Shown piece by piece: positions 1 through 9,955 of a stretch of DNA of 64,000 nucleotides. Below the pieces are notes generated by a model, which saw only the letters and a list, made by a program, of their open reading frames with translations, searched no databases and was not told the DNA's origin. Origin of the DNA: DASSQJ01 sp963730165 (GTDB taxonomy: Bacteria; Actinomycetota; Actinomycetes; Actinomycetales; Dermatophilaceae); contig CAVSQS010000001.1 in the NCBI GenBank assembly GCA_963730165.1, positions 682,001 through 746,000 on the forward strand, written 5' to 3'. The position numbers were made by a program, and so were the translations under genes. Every line of letters begins with the position of its first letter. Within the stretch, counting starts at the first letter, position 1.

Positions 1-40
1 GCCGCCCACCGGGGCGACGCCGCCCCCGTACGATCGACTG

Positions 41-1699
41 ATGGGCACCGGGCCGGCCGCACCCCTCGCCGAGGCCGCCGCCGCGCTCGACGGGGGCGAC
101 TGGCCGGCTGCGAGGAGTGGATTCGAGGCCGCCCTCGCCGTCGAGGACACCGCAGAGGCCCACGCCGGGCTCGGCGAGGCGCTGTGGTGGATCGGGGAGC
201 TGGGCGCCGCCATCGACCACCGGCAGCAGGCCTACGCGCGCTTCCGGCGGCGCGGCGAGACCGACCGGGCCTTCGCCCAGGCCCTGCTCGTCATCCTGGA
301 CTACCAGGGACACCTGGGGAACTACGCCGCCGCCGCGGGATGGCTGGGCCGTGCCCGCGGTCTCGTCGAGGAGTCCGGGCTCGACGAGCTGCGGGGGTGG
401 CTGGCGCTCGCCGAGTCCAACCAGGACGTCGACCCCGTCGACGGGGAGCGGCTCGCCCGGGAGGCCCTGCGTGCCGGCAGGGAGCACTCGGACGTCGACC
501 TCGAGCTGTGCGCCCTGGCCAACCTCGGCGCCTGCCTCGTGGCCCAGGGGCACACCGAGGAGGGCATCGCCGCCCTCGACGAGGCGATGGCGGGCTCGCT
601 CGCCGGCGAGGTCGAGAGCCTGAGCGTCGTCGCCTTCACCAGCTGCACGATGATGGTGTCCTGCATCGGGTGCGCCGACCTCGAGCGGGCGGTGCGGTGG
701 GCCCAGGCCGCGCAACGGTTCACCGAGCGCTACGGGTGCCCGTTCGTCCACGCCGAGTGCCGCTCGACGTACGGCAACGTCCTCCTCGCCACCGGTGAGT
801 GGTCGCGCGCCGAGGAGGAGCTGCGCACCGCGATCGCGTCCGCGCAGGGCGTCGTGCCGGTCTACCACGCGCAGGCGGTGGCGACGCTCGCCGAGCTCCG
901 CCTCGCGCAGGGCCGGCTCGTCGAGGCGCGGCGGCTCGTCAGCGGGGTCGAGGACCACCCCTGGGCCGTCCCGGTGCTTGCCCGGCTGCACCTCCTCGCC
1001 GGCCGGGCCGACGCCGCCGAGAGCGTGCTCGTCCGCCGGCTGCGGGCGGAGTCCACGGGATGGCTGGAGCGCAGCGTGCTCCTCGAGCTGTCCGGTGAGG
1101 TGGCGCTGGCCCGCGACCAGCCGGGGGTCGCGGCGGAGCTCGGCGACGAGGTGCTGGAGCGCGGCCGCGCCCTGGGCTGCGAGGTCATCGTCCTGCGTGG
1201 CCGGCGCCTGCGGGGTCGGGCGCTCCTCGCCGGCGGGGACCTCGACGGACGGGTCGACCTCGAAGCGGCCGCCGGCGGGTTCGCGAGCCGGCAGCTGGTG
1301 CACGAGGAGGCCCTGACGCACCTCTCCCTCGCGGAGCACCTCGCCGACCCCGACCCCACCGGGGCCGAGCTGGAGGCGCGCGAGGCCCTGGCCATCCTCG
1401 AGCGGATCGGCGCGACGGGGCACGCCGACCGGGCCGCGGCGCTGCTGCGCGGGCTCGGCGCGCACGACGGGCGTACCGGCCACCGGTCGGCCGGCCTGCT
1501 CAGCGCCCGGGAGGAGCAGGTCCTCGCCCTGCTGGCCGAGGGGCTGAGCAACCCGGAGATCGCCCGCCGCCTCTACATCAGCCGCAAGACCGTCGAGCAC
1601 CACGTGCGGCACGTCACCGAGAAGCTCGGGGTGCGCAACCGGGCCGAGGCAGCCGCGGAGGCGGTGCGGCGTCGACCGGAGGGTTCCACCCGTGAATAG
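41..1699 (+). CDS. TPR-repeat LuxR-family transcriptional regulator
   Basis: Predicted cytoplasmic DNA-binding regulator of 552 residues. The first ~470 residues are Ala/Leu/Glu-rich helical repeats of tetratricopeptide type, for example AHAGLGEALWWIGELGAAI near residue 40. The C-terminus (about 487-545) is a LuxR/GerE helix-turn-helix with LSAREEQVLALLAEGLSNPE followed by IARRLYISRKTVEHHV. There is no AAA+ ATPase module, so this is the short TPR-LuxR type and not a full MalT/LAL protein. A TACGAT hexamer ends 7 bases before the ATG, so a leaderless transcript is possible, but the window edge hides any -35. It lies 71 bases upstream of a methyltransferase gene on the same strand; a regulatory link is only inferred. 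Target unknown. Confidence 0.85.
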   Translation: MGTGPAAPLAEAAAALDGGDWPAARSGFEAALAVEDTAEAHAGLGEALWWIGELGAAIDHRQQAYARFRRRGETDRAFAQALLVILDYQGHLGNYAAAAGWLGRARGLVEESGLDELRGWLALAESNQDVDPVDGERLAREALRAGREHSDVDLELCALANLGACLVAQGHTEEGIAALDEAMAGSLAGEVESLSVVAFTSCTMMVSCIGCADLERAVRWAQAAQRFTERYGCPFVHAECRSTYGNVLLATGEWSRAEEELRTAIASAQGVVPVYHAQAVATLAELRLAQGRLVEARRLVSGVEDHPWAVPVLARLHLLAGRADAAESVLVRRLRAESTGWLERSVLLELSGEVALARDQPGVAAELGDEVLERGRALGCEVIVLRGRRLRGRALLAGGDLDGRVDLEAAAGGFASRQLVHEEALTHLSLAEHLADPDPTGAELEAREALAILERIGATGHADRAAALLRGLGAHDGRTGHRSAGLLSAREEQVLALLAEGLSNPEIARRLYISRKTVEHHVRHVTEKLGVRNRAEAAAEAVRRRPEGSTRE

Positions 1700-1770
1700 G
1701 TGAGCTCACCGATGCTCCGACGGGGGTGGGCGCAGGACGCTGGCCACGCACCACCACCGAGGAGGCAACC

Positions 1771-2844
1771 ATGACCACGCAGACCCAGCAGACCGTCGAC
1801 ACGACGGGCGTCGAGGAGTTCGCCGAGCGGATCGGCCGCGACCAGAACATCGGCATCGCCGGCGTGCTCGCGTACATCGGGGACCGGCTCGGCATCTGGG
1901 CCGGCCTCGCGGGCGCCGACTGGGTGAGCGCAGCAGAGCTCGCGACCCGGTGCGGCGTCGACCTCACCTACCTCGCCGAGTGGCTGGCCACCCAGGCGGC
2001 GGCCGGCTACGTCCAGTACGACCCGCAGCAGGGGCGCTTCCGGCTCCCGCCCGAGCATGCCGCAGTGCTCGCCGACGAGGACTCCCCCGCGGCGCAGGCC
2101 GGTGGCTTCGAGTTCCTCGCGGGGTGCTGGGCCGACGCCGACCGCGTCGCCGACCTCGTCGTCACCGGGGCCGGGCTCGCCTGGGGCGACCGCGACCCCC
2201 GGCTCGTCAACGGTGCCGCGCGGTTCTTCCGGCCGCTGTACCGCCAGAGCCTGCTCCAGCAGTGGCTGCCCGCGGTGCCCGGGCTGGTCTCCCGGCTCGA
2301 GGCCGGGGCCCGTGTGCTCGACGTCGGCTGCGGCCACGGCCTGTCGACGACCCTCATGGCGGGGGCCTTCCCGGGCTCGACCTTCGTCGGAGTCGATCCC
2401 GACGCCGCCTCGATCGCGCGGGCCCGCCACGCGGCCGCCGCGGCCGGGCTCTCCAACGCGTCCTTCGAGGCGATCGGCGCCGACGACGTCACCGGCACCG
2501 ACTGGGACCTCGTCTGCTGCTTCGACGCCTTCCACCACCTGGGTGACCCGCCGGCCACCGCCGCGACGCTGCACCGGGCCCTGGTACCGGGTGGCACGCT
2601 CCTGCTCGTCGAGCCCCGCTCGGAGGACACCGTCGCGGCCAATCTCGAGGGAGCCGGTGCGCTCTACTACGGACCGTCGATGCTGCTCTGCATCCCCGAC
2701 GCGCTGGCACAGCCGGGCGGCGAGGCGCTCGGTGCGCAGGCCGGGCCGACGCGGCTGCTCGGCATCCTCGCGGACGCCGGCTTCACCACGCCCCGGGTGG
2801 CGACGACCACCGATGTCAACCTCGTCATCGGCGCCGGACGCTGA
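1771..2844 (+). CDS. SAM-dependent methyltransferase, Rv2258c-like
   Basis: Class I methyltransferase of 357 residues. Residues ~1-120 form the winged-helix/dimerisation part typical of the Rv2258c type (DRLGIWAGLAGADWVSAAEL, AEWLATQAAAGYV). The SAM-binding motif I VLDVGCGHG lies near residue 184 and an acidic strand CFDAFHHLGDP near 250. The start was chosen at the ATG after GAGGAGG with 6-base spacing; an upstream in-frame ATG at 1726 lacks a ribosome site. Substrate unknown. The gene follows the LuxR-type regulator by 71 bases and converges on the DUF302 gene. Confidence 0.85.
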   Translation: MTTQTQQTVDTTGVEEFAERIGRDQNIGIAGVLAYIGDRLGIWAGLAGADWVSAAELATRCGVDLTYLAEWLATQAAAGYVQYDPQQGRFRLPPEHAAVLADEDSPAAQAGGFEFLAGCWADADRVADLVVTGAGLAWGDRDPRLVNGAARFFRPLYRQSLLQQWLPAVPGLVSRLEAGARVLDVGCGHGLSTTLMAGAFPGSTFVGVDPDAASIARARHAAAAAGLSNASFEAIGADDVTGTDWDLVCCFDAFHHLGDPPATAATLHRALVPGGTLLLVEPRSEDTVAANLEGAGALYYGPSMLLCIPDALAQPGGEALGAQAGPTRLLGILADAGFTTPRVATTTDVNLVIGAGR

Positions 2845-2972
2845 GGGTGCGGCCTCGGGGCGGAGCCTGCCGGACTCCACCACGGCGAGCATCGCCCCGT
2901 ACGGCCACCACCACCCCCGCGAGCTCGTGGCCCGGGACGTGGGGACACCGGATACCGGGGTCGACCCCCGCG

Positions 2973-3374
2973 TCAGGCGTCGTGTCCGGCGAGCCGGGCG
3001 AGAGCGCGGGAGATCCGCTCCCCGGCGTCGGCCGCGACCTCGGCGAGCGCCTCGTTGCCGGTGACCTGGACCATCGCGTCGGGGTCCATGGCCTCGACGA
3101 CCGTGGTGTCGCCGTCGCCGGCACGCACGACGACATTGCACGGCAGGAACACCCCGATCGAGGGCTCGGCCAGGGTCGCGGCGTGGGCGAGCGGGGGCCG
3201 GCAGGCGCCGAGGATCACCTGCGGCGGGATCTCCGCGCCGATCTTCGTCATCAGGGTGCCCGCCAGGTCGATCTCGGTGAGGACCCCGAAGCCCTCCTCC
3301 TTGAGGGCCTCGCGGGTGTCGGCGAGCACCTCGTCGAACGGGCGGTTGACGGTCGTGGACAGCGTGTAGGCCAT
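2973..3374 (-). CDS. DUF302 domain protein
   Basis: Small cytoplasmic protein of 133 residues matching the DUF302 family along its whole length: an N-terminal strand-helix with RPFDEVLADTREALKEEGFG, a central EIDLAGTLMTKIG, and LPCNVVVRAG with a single conserved-looking Cys. The function of the family is unsettled; members often sit with sulfur-transfer or copper-stress genes. The start at 3374 was chosen because AAGGAGG precedes it by 8 bases; 30 codons of upstream open frame were discarded. A CsoR/CstR-like operator lies 45 bases upstream, suggesting derepression by copper or persulfide. The divergent neighbour is an ABC transporter operon. Confidence 0.82.
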   Translation of the reverse strand: MAYTLSTTVNRPFDEVLADTREALKEEGFGVLTEIDLAGTLMTKIGAEIPPQVILGACRPPLAHAATLAEPSIGVFLPCNVVVRAGDGDTTVVEAMDPDAMVQVTGNEALAEVAADAGERISRALARLAGHDA

Positions 3375-3418
3375 GGACGGTGCCTCCTTGTCTTGGGGGT
3401 TTCCCCCCACCATGGCAC

Positions 3419-3434
3419 ACACCCCAGGGGGTAT
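3419..3434. promoter_or_regulatory. CsoR/CstR-like operator upstream of DUF302 gene
   Basis: The 16-base imperfect palindrome ACACCCCAGGGGGTAT resembles the ATACCCC...GGGGTAT sites bound by CsoR-family repressors (copper CsoR, persulfide CstR). It sits 45-60 bases before the DUF302 start, in the intergenic space shared with the divergent ABC transporter. No CsoR gene is in the window. The assignment rests on motif similarity only. Confidence 0.5.
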
Positions 3435-3559
3435 GGGGGGCGGGCCCCTGGAGTGTTCCCTCACAGGTCGTTGCCTCTCGACCGACCGGACCGGTTGACT
3501 GGTGCCGAGACGCGCTCGCGGTGGAGCGGCGCGGCACGCACCTGACGAAGGCGGTGACC

Positions 3560-4483
3560 ATGGCGGCGATCGAGGTGTCGGGCCTACGGAAGGTGTACGG
3601 GGGGGTCGCCGCGGTCGACGGTCTCGACCTCGTCGTCGAGGCCGGCGAGGTGGTCGCCCTGCTCGGACCGAACGGGGCGGGGAAGACGACGACGGTCGAG
3701 ATCCTCGAGGGCTACCGCGAGCGTGACGCCGGCGACGTCGCCGTGCTCGGGTTCGACCCGCAGGTCGGCGGCCGGGACTTCCGGGAGCGGATCGGGGTGG
3801 TCCTCCAGGAGGCCGGCTTCGAGGAGAACTTCACCCCCCGCGAGCTGCTGCGGCTGCACGCCGGGTACTACTCGACCCCGCGACCGGTCGACGAGGTCAT
3901 CGCGCTCAGCGGCCTCGAGGAGAAGGCGGATGCCCGGGTGCGCACCCTCTCGGGCGGGCAGCGACGGCGCCTGGACCTCGCCCTCGGCATCGTCGGCAAC
4001 CCCGAGCTGCTCTTCCTCGACGAGCCGACGACCGGCTTCGACCCCTCGGCACGCCGCCGGGCGTGGGACCTCGTCGAGAGCCTGCGTCAGCTCGGGGCCA
4101 CGATCCTCCTCACGACCCACTACCTCGACGAGGCCGAGCACCTGGCCGACCGGGTCGTCGTCATCGACCACGGGCGGGTTCTCGCCCAGGGGACGCCGGA
4201 GCAGCTCGCAGCGACGGCCGGGGCGGCCACGGTCATCTCCTTCCGGCTCCCGGTCGGGGTCGAGGTGGCCGAGCTGCCGCAGGCCGGCGGGGAGCGACGG
4301 GTCGCCGGCAACGTCGTCGAGCTGCGGACGACGACCCCGACCGCCGACGTCGCCCGGCTCGCGCAGTGGGCCCTCGGCCGCGGCGTCGAGCTCGAGGCGC
4401 TGACGCTGGGCCGGCCGAGCCTCGAGGACGTCTACCTCGACCTCGTCGGCGAGGTGGAGACGACGCAGGAGTCTGCCCCGTGA
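3560..4483 (+). CDS. ABC-2 type exporter ATP-binding protein
   Basis: ABC ATPase of 307 residues that would power the membrane partner encoded next. Walker A GPNGAGKTTT is near residue 37, Q-loop VLQEAGFEENF near 83, signature LSGGQRRRLDLAL near 131, Walker B LLFLDEPTTGFDP near 151 and H-loop TTHYLDEAEH near 185. The C-terminal ~80 residues are the accessory domain of drug/daunorubicin-type exporters. The chosen ATG begins MAAIEVSGLRKVYGG, the normal start of the fold; a longer frame from 3380 lacks homology. The stop overlaps the GTG of the permease gene (GTGA), so the two are co-translated. Substrate unknown. Confidence 0.9.
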   Translation: MAAIEVSGLRKVYGGVAAVDGLDLVVEAGEVVALLGPNGAGKTTTVEILEGYRERDAGDVAVLGFDPQVGGRDFRERIGVVLQEAGFEENFTPRELLRLHAGYYSTPRPVDEVIALSGLEEKADARVRTLSGGQRRRLDLALGIVGNPELLFLDEPTTGFDPSARRRAWDLVESLRQLGATILLTTHYLDEAEHLADRVVVIDHGRVLAQGTPEQLAATAGAATVISFRLPVGVEVAELPQAGGERRVAGNVVELRTTTPTADVARLAQWALGRGVELEALTLGRPSLEDVYLDLVGEVETTQESAP

Positions 4484-6203
4484 CCGCCGTCGCCGGTGGC
4501 CGCCGGGTCGAGAGCCGCTGCGGCGGCAGGGCAGCCCGCTGCGCGGCTGCTCTGGCGGCAGACCCGCCACGAGTACACCGCCATGCGGCGGGTGCCGATC
4601 ACCCTCATCCTCAGCGTCGGCCTGCCCCTGGTCTTCTTCGTCATCCTCGCCGCGCTCGTGGGCAACGAGGTCGTCGACCCGAGCACCGGCATCCGGCTCG
4701 TGCAGTTCCTCGCGCCCGGCATGGCGGCGTTCGGCGTCGTCATGGCGACCTTCTCCTTCCTCGCGGTCGGGATGACCGAGGCCCGCACCACCGGCATCGT
4801 CAAGCGGCAGTCGGGCACCCCGGCGCCGCGGTGGGTGCTCGTCGGCGGTCGGATGGGCGCGGCGCTCCTCCTCGGGGTCACCGGGACCGGGCTGGTCCTG
4901 CTCGCGGGCGTGCTCTTCTACGACCTCCAGGTGCCCGCGCGCTCGCTCGGGGCGCTGGCGCTCACCCTCGTCCTGGCCTCGGCGTGCTTCAGCGCCCTCG
5001 GCCTGGCCCTCGGCATGGCCCTGCCGACGATGCAGGTGACGATCGCCGTCGCGAACGGCATCGTCATCCCCATCGCCTTCGTCTCCGACATGTTCATGGT
5101 CGGGTCGACGATGCCGGACTGGCTCTCCACGATCGGGTGGCTGTTCCCGCTGCGGCACCTGTCGGCGGCGTTCGCGGAGGCGCTCGACCCGTACGGCTCG
5201 GGCGCCGGTTTCGCGTGGGAGCACCTCGCGGTCATCGGCGTCTGGGGGCTGGCGGGCGCGGCCGTCGCCACGCTGCTCATGCGTCGCGACCGGGACCGGG
5301 CCGGTGCGGCCGCCGCGGCACGCACCCGGGCGGCCGGGGCGCGACCGTCCGACGCGGCGCCGCGGAACGCGGGCACGCCGTCGGCGGTCTCGATGACGTG
5401 GTCGCAGGTGGGGCACACCCGGACGACGATGTGGCGCAACTGGTCGGCGGTGTTCTTCGCGATCGCCTTCCCCGTGGCGCTCGCGCTCATCATCCCGACG
5501 GTCAACGGCGGCGGGGATGCCGTGCTCTCGGACGGCCAGATGCTCGGGACGTTCTACGCCGCCACCATGGCCGTCTACGGCGCCGCGGTCACCTCCTTCG
5601 TCAACATGCCCGAGGGCGTGCTCGGCGACCGGGAGACCGGGGTGCTCAAGCGCCTGCGGGCCACGCCGCTCACGGCGACCGAGCTGCTCGTGGGCCGCAT
5701 CGTCGGCGCGCTCGGCGTCTCGCTCGTCACCGCCGCCGGGATCGTGCTCGTCGCGTGGGTCGCGTTCCGCCCGGGCTACCCGCCGGGCCTGCCGGCGGCC
5801 GTGCTCTCGCTCGTCGTCGCCACGGTGTGCTTCGCCGTGCTCGGGCTGGCCGTGACCTCCTTCGCGAGGTCCGCGCAGCAGGGGGTCGCGATGACCCTCG
5901 GCACGATGCTGCCGCTCGCGTTCATCTCCGACATCTTCGTCGTCGGCGCCGCGTTCCCCGCACCGATCGAGACCCTGTCGTGGATCTTCCCCCTCCGCCA
6001 CGCGTCCGCCGCGGTCACCTCGGCGGTGCACCCGGACCTCGTCGGGCTCGGGGCTGTCCTGGGACCACCTCGGCGTGCTGCTCGCGTGGACCGTCGCCGC
6101 GGCGCTCGTCGTGGCCTGGCGGTTCCGCTGGGAGAGCGGCGAGGTCGGTAGCAGGACGGCACCGCCCTCACGCCGCTCCAGGGGGTCGGCACCGGCCGCG
6201 TGA
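4480..6203 (+). CDS. ABC-2 exporter permease, two fused halves, frame interrupted
   Basis: Integral membrane partner of the preceding ATPase. It contains two homologous ABC-2 halves: one from about 4,550 to 5,280 (start YTAMRRVPITLILSVGL, end TIGWLFPLRHLSAAFAEAL) and a second from about 5,395 (HTRTTMWRNWSAVFFAIAFP), giving roughly twelve hydrophobic segments joined by an Ala/Arg-rich linker. The GTG at 4480 overlaps the upstream stop. The frame changes near 4,530-4,550 and near 6,054, where LVGLG must be followed by LSWDHLGVLLAWT to finish the last membrane segment. Each is repaired by removing one base, so I treat them as sequence errors. End set at the TGA at 6201-6203. Confidence 0.8.
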
Positions 6204-6229
6204 GCAGCTCGGCGCCCGCTGACGCGAAC

Positions 6230-6261
6230 GGGGGTGGGGCGGCTCCCGACGCCCCACCCCC
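6230..6261. terminator. Bidirectional hairpin terminator
   Basis: Perfect 12-bp inverted repeat GGGGGTGGGGCG / CGCCCCACCCCC with an 8-base loop, placed between the convergent ABC permease and small secreted-protein genes. The stem is very GC-rich and no long T tract follows, as is usual for actinobacterial terminators. Confidence 0.75.
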
Positions 6262-6276
6262 GCCGCGGCAGGGTCC

Positions 6277-6465
6277 TCAGCGGCCGCTGACGTGGGCGGC
6301 GAGCGCTGCCGGGTTGGTCGTGGCGAGGCCGCTCACGGCGGCGCCGAAGGTCCGGCCGTCGACGCCGTGGGCGGCGGGGGCACCGCCGGGCGCCGCGGAG
6401 GCGGCCGGGGCGGCGACGGCGACGAGGCCGAGGGCGAGGGCAGCGGTGGCGGCGAACTTCTTCAC
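6277..6465 (-). CDS. Small secreted Ala-rich protein
   Basis: A 62-residue product beginning VKKFAATAALALGLVAVAAP and continuing AASAAPGG: a textbook Sec signal peptide with a signal peptidase site near residue 28, leaving a mature peptide of ~34 residues (HGVDGRTFGAAVSGLATTN). The GTG start is fixed by GAGGAGGAAT ending 4-7 bases upstream. Mature region not recognised. Its upstream region is unusually AT-rich for this genome and carries paired direct repeats, so expression is probably regulated. Confidence 0.7.
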   Translation of the reverse strand: MKKFAATAALALGLVAVAAPAASAAPGGAPAAHGVDGRTFGAAVSGLATTNPAALAAHVSGR

Positions 6466-6503
6466 GGGGATTCCTCCTCTGTCGTCGGACTGGTCCTTCG
6501 ACA

Positions 6504-6554
6504 TTAGACAGACATGAGACATTCTGTAAAGACTCGGTCAAAGGTTAGACAGAC
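6504..6554 (-). promoter_or_regulatory. Promoter region with direct repeats TTAGACAGAC
   Basis: Two exact copies of TTAGACAGAC (6504-6513 and 6545-6554), 41 bases start to start, about four helical turns apart on the same face. They flank the AT-rich stretch upstream of the small secreted protein, which also holds a TTGACC hexamer on the minus strand. Likely binding sites for an unknown regulator; the exact -10 is uncertain. Confidence 0.45.
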
Positions 6555-6616
6555 GCCCCGCCGGCCTCGACAGGCAGACGCGGCCCCGGTCCGCGTCCGG
6601 GGGCTGCGTCACCTCG

Positions 6617-7735
<1,119 letters not shown>

Positions 7736-7740
7736 GGGGC

Positions 7741-8364
7741 TCACCCACCCTCGTGGTACTCGGTCACGGTGTAGCGGCTCAGCCGCACCTCGGCGCTCCA
7801 GGCGGACGCCGGCAGGCCGGCCTTCTGCTTCAGGCGGGCGAGGAAGTCCCCCGGCCCGGAGACGAGGTCCCACACCCGGGGCAGGAACGTCGCGTGGCGG
7901 CTCCCGTACTCGAGCACGATGCCGTCGACGCCGGGTCGCAGCTGCGCCAGGGCGTCCGCCTCGTCCGCCACGGGGAGGGCGGTGACCGCGGAGAGGACCG
8001 ACACGTCGATGACGGTCTCGCCCAGCTCGGCCGCGGTCAGCCGCGGGAACCTCCGGTCGCGGGTCGCCGCGGCGCGGGCGTTCCCCCGCACGTCGGCGAG
8101 CAGCGTGCGGTACGGCTCCACCGTGCCGATGCAGCCGCGCAGGCTGCCCCGCGTCGTCAGCGTGACGAAGCAGGCGCCGTCCTCGTGCAGCCAGGCGTGG
8201 GACTCCTCCACCGCCGGCCGGCTGCCGAGCAGCGGCTCGGTGATCGCCGCGCGGGCGAGGGCGAGCAGGACCTCGCCGGCGGCCACCGGAGCGGCACCGG
8301 CGTCAGGCGCGGGGCCGAGTCGGGGGCTACCGGGCCGCTGGCTCGGTGAAGGCGACCGCCGCAT
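7741..8364 (-). CDS. amrA: AmmeMemoRadiSam system protein A (AMMECR1 family)
   Basis: AMMECR1-domain protein of up to 207 residues, with the signature LRGCIGTVEPYRTL near residue 75 and the family's closing segments GVDGIVLEYGSRHATFLP and KAGLPASAW. The N-terminal ~25 residues are Pro/Ser-rich and may be untranslated if a later start is used. The gene overlaps the end of amrB by 38 bases and is followed by amrS after 5 bases, so the three form one operon. AMMECR1 is thought to bind a small molecule or nucleotide, but no reaction is proven. Confidence 0.88.
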   Translation of the reverse strand: MRRSPSPSQRPGSPRLGPAPDAGAAPVAAGEVLLALARAAITEPLLGSRPAVEESHAWLHEDGACFVTLTTRGSLRGCIGTVEPYRTLLADVRGNARAAATRDRRFPRLTAAELGETVIDVSVLSAVTALPVADEADALAQLRPGVDGIVLEYGSRHATFLPRVWDLVSGPGDFLARLKQKAGLPASAWSAEVRLSRYTVTEYHEGG

Positions 8365-9136
8365 AGCCCACCACCCTCCGCCGGTCTCCGGTGACGTCCC
8401 CCGACGTGCACGCCGCGAGCAGGCGTGCGGCCATCCCCCGGCGGCGGGCCGTGACGAGCAGCCCGTTGGCCGGGGTGGCGCCGCAGGCCTGGCGGTGGTC
8501 GAGGCGTCCGTCGAGGTCGAGGATCTGGGCCACCGTCCGGTCGTCGACCGCGCGGGCCTCCTCGTGGCGCAGGTAGTGGGAGAGGTCCGAGCTGACGACC
8601 ACCACGGTCTCCGGCCCGCCCCACAGGGCGTCGAGGACCTCGGCGACCGCGTCCGGCCGTGCCCGGCCCACGGCGAGGGGGACGACGGCGACGTCGTCCA
8701 GGACGGTCTGGAGGAACGGCAGGTGCACCTCGAGGGAGTGCTCCTGCCGGTGCGCCTCCGGGCTCTCGACGACCTGCGGCAGCGTCGCTCGCAGCGCCGG
8801 GTCGAGCGTGGCGACGGGCACGGACCCGAGCGGGGTCTCGAGGGCGTCGGCGCCCGGCAGCGCCAGGCCGTCGACCGCGACCCGGTGGGTCGGGCCGAGC
8901 AGGACGACGCGGGTCACGGTGCCACGGCGACGCTCCAGGTCGGCGTACCCGAGCGCGGCGACGGCGCCCGAGTAGGTGTAGCCGGCGTGCGGCAGGAGGT
9001 AGGCCTTGGCGGGCGGCCCGGCCGGGTCGACGGCGCGCCGCGCCGGCTCGAGCAGGGCAGCGAGCGTCGAGGCCAGGTCGGCCGACCGACCCGGGTAGAA
9101 CGTGCCGGCCACCGCGGCCGGACGCACGGACCGCAT
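8327..9136 (-). CDS. amrB: AmmeMemoRadiSam system protein B (Memo family)
   Basis: Memo-like protein of 269 residues. It opens VRPAAVAGTFYPGRSADL, with the metal-pocket segments LLPHAGYTYSGAVAALGY (near 47-64), EHSLEVHLPFLQ (near 131) and VVSSDLSHYLRH (near 178). In the human homologue the matching His/Asp/Cys residues bind metal. First gene of the amrB-amrA-amrS operon. The ATG at 9136 gives the normal family start; a further 222 upstream codons of open frame are a shadow of the hydrolase gene. Confidence 0.9.
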   Translation of the reverse strand: MRSVRPAAVAGTFYPGRSADLASTLAALLEPARRAVDPAGPPAKAYLLPHAGYTYSGAVAALGYADLERRRGTVTRVVLLGPTHRVAVDGLALPGADALETPLGSVPVATLDPALRATLPQVVESPEAHRQEHSLEVHLPFLQTVLDDVAVVPLAVGRARPDAVAEVLDALWGGPETVVVVSSDLSHYLRHEEARAVDDRTVAQILDLDGRLDHRQACGATPANGLLVTARRRGMAARLLAACTSGDVTGDRRRVVGYAAVAFTEPAAR

Positions 9137-9168
9137 GGGTCCAGTCTGCCTCCCCGAGCCGCGTCGCG

Positions 9169-9894
9169 TCAGCGGCGCTCGAGGTCGACGCCGGGCGGCG
9201 CGGCGAGGGCGCCGCCCCGGAGCCGGGCGTCGAGCCAGTCCCCGACGAGCCGGGAGGTGACGGCGAGCTGCTCCTGCCGGGGCAGGTCGCCGCGGTCGCA
9301 GCCCAGGTCGCGCCAGCGGGCGCGGTCGACGAAGCCGCAGTGGTAGCCGCCGCGGACGAGTGCCCACTCGGCCGGCGCGGTCATCGCCTCGTAGAGGGGC
9401 CGGGTGCGCGTGGGCGGGACGATCGAGTCCTGCGACCCGACGACGAAGAGGGTCGGCGCCGTGATCGCGGCGACGTCGACGCGCGGCCTGGTCTGCAGGG
9501 CGGACAGCGCCACGACCGCCGCGGTGTCGGCATGCCGCGACGCGGCGAGCAGCGCCACGCCCGCGCCCATCGAGTGCCCGGCGAGGACGACACCGTCGCA
9601 CTCCCCCGCCCACGGACCGGCCTCCCGGGCCCACCGCGCGACCTGCCAGAGGTCGTCGGCGAGCCGGTCGTGGCGGGGCCGCAGCCACGTCTCGGTGTCG
9701 GGCGCCACGACGACGTGGCCCCGCGCGGCCATCGCCGCGAGCAGCGAGTCGTAGCACGCCGGCCGCTGGAAGAAGCCGTGCCCGAACGCGACGACGTGAC
9801 ACCCCACGGGCGGCGAGGCATCCGGGGCCGCGACCCGGACCCTGATCCGCCGCGCACCGTCCCGGACGACCTCCGTCGACAGCGTCGCCGTCAT
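9169..9894 (-). CDS. Alpha/beta hydrolase, chlorophyllase/dienelactone-hydrolase-like
   Basis: Serine hydrolase of 241 residues with the nucleophile elbow GHSMGAG near residue 107, an acid-bearing segment FVVGSQDSIVPP near 165 and a catalytic His in GGYHCGF near 195. The oxyanion region is VVAFGHGFFQRP. There is no signal peptide, so it acts in the cytoplasm on an unknown ester. The ATG at 9894 was taken in preference to the one at 9924 because it immediately precedes the first strand. It is 32 bases upstream of amrB on the same strand and could lead that operon. Confidence 0.8.
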   Translation of the reverse strand: MTATLSTEVVRDGARRIRVRVAAPDASPPVGCHVVAFGHGFFQRPACYDSLLAAMAARGHVVVAPDTETWLRPRHDRLADDLWQVARWAREAGPWAGECDGVVLAGHSMGAGVALLAASRHADTAAVVALSALQTRPRVDVAAITAPTLFVVGSQDSIVPPTRTRPLYEAMTAPAEWALVRGGYHCGFVDRARWRDLGCDRGDLPRQEQLAVTSRLVGDWLDARLRGGALAAPPGVDLERR

Positions 9895-9955
9895 GGGACC
9901 GATGGTGTCACGGCGGCTCTCCACCGGTGGGTGGAGGGCGCGACGCCGGCGAAAA

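Noticed and set aside
2957..2968. GGGGTCGACCCC palindrome as terminator between convergent genes
   Set aside because: No loop as a perfect palindrome and only a 5-bp stem if shifted; too weak to call.
1573..3561. 662-codon open frame on the minus strand
   Set aside because: Shadow of the methyltransferase; only its overlap with the DUF302 region is coding, in another frame.
3584..6541. 985-codon open frame on the minus strand
   Set aside because: Arg/Pro/Gly-rich shadow opposite the ABC transporter genes; no homology or ribosome site.
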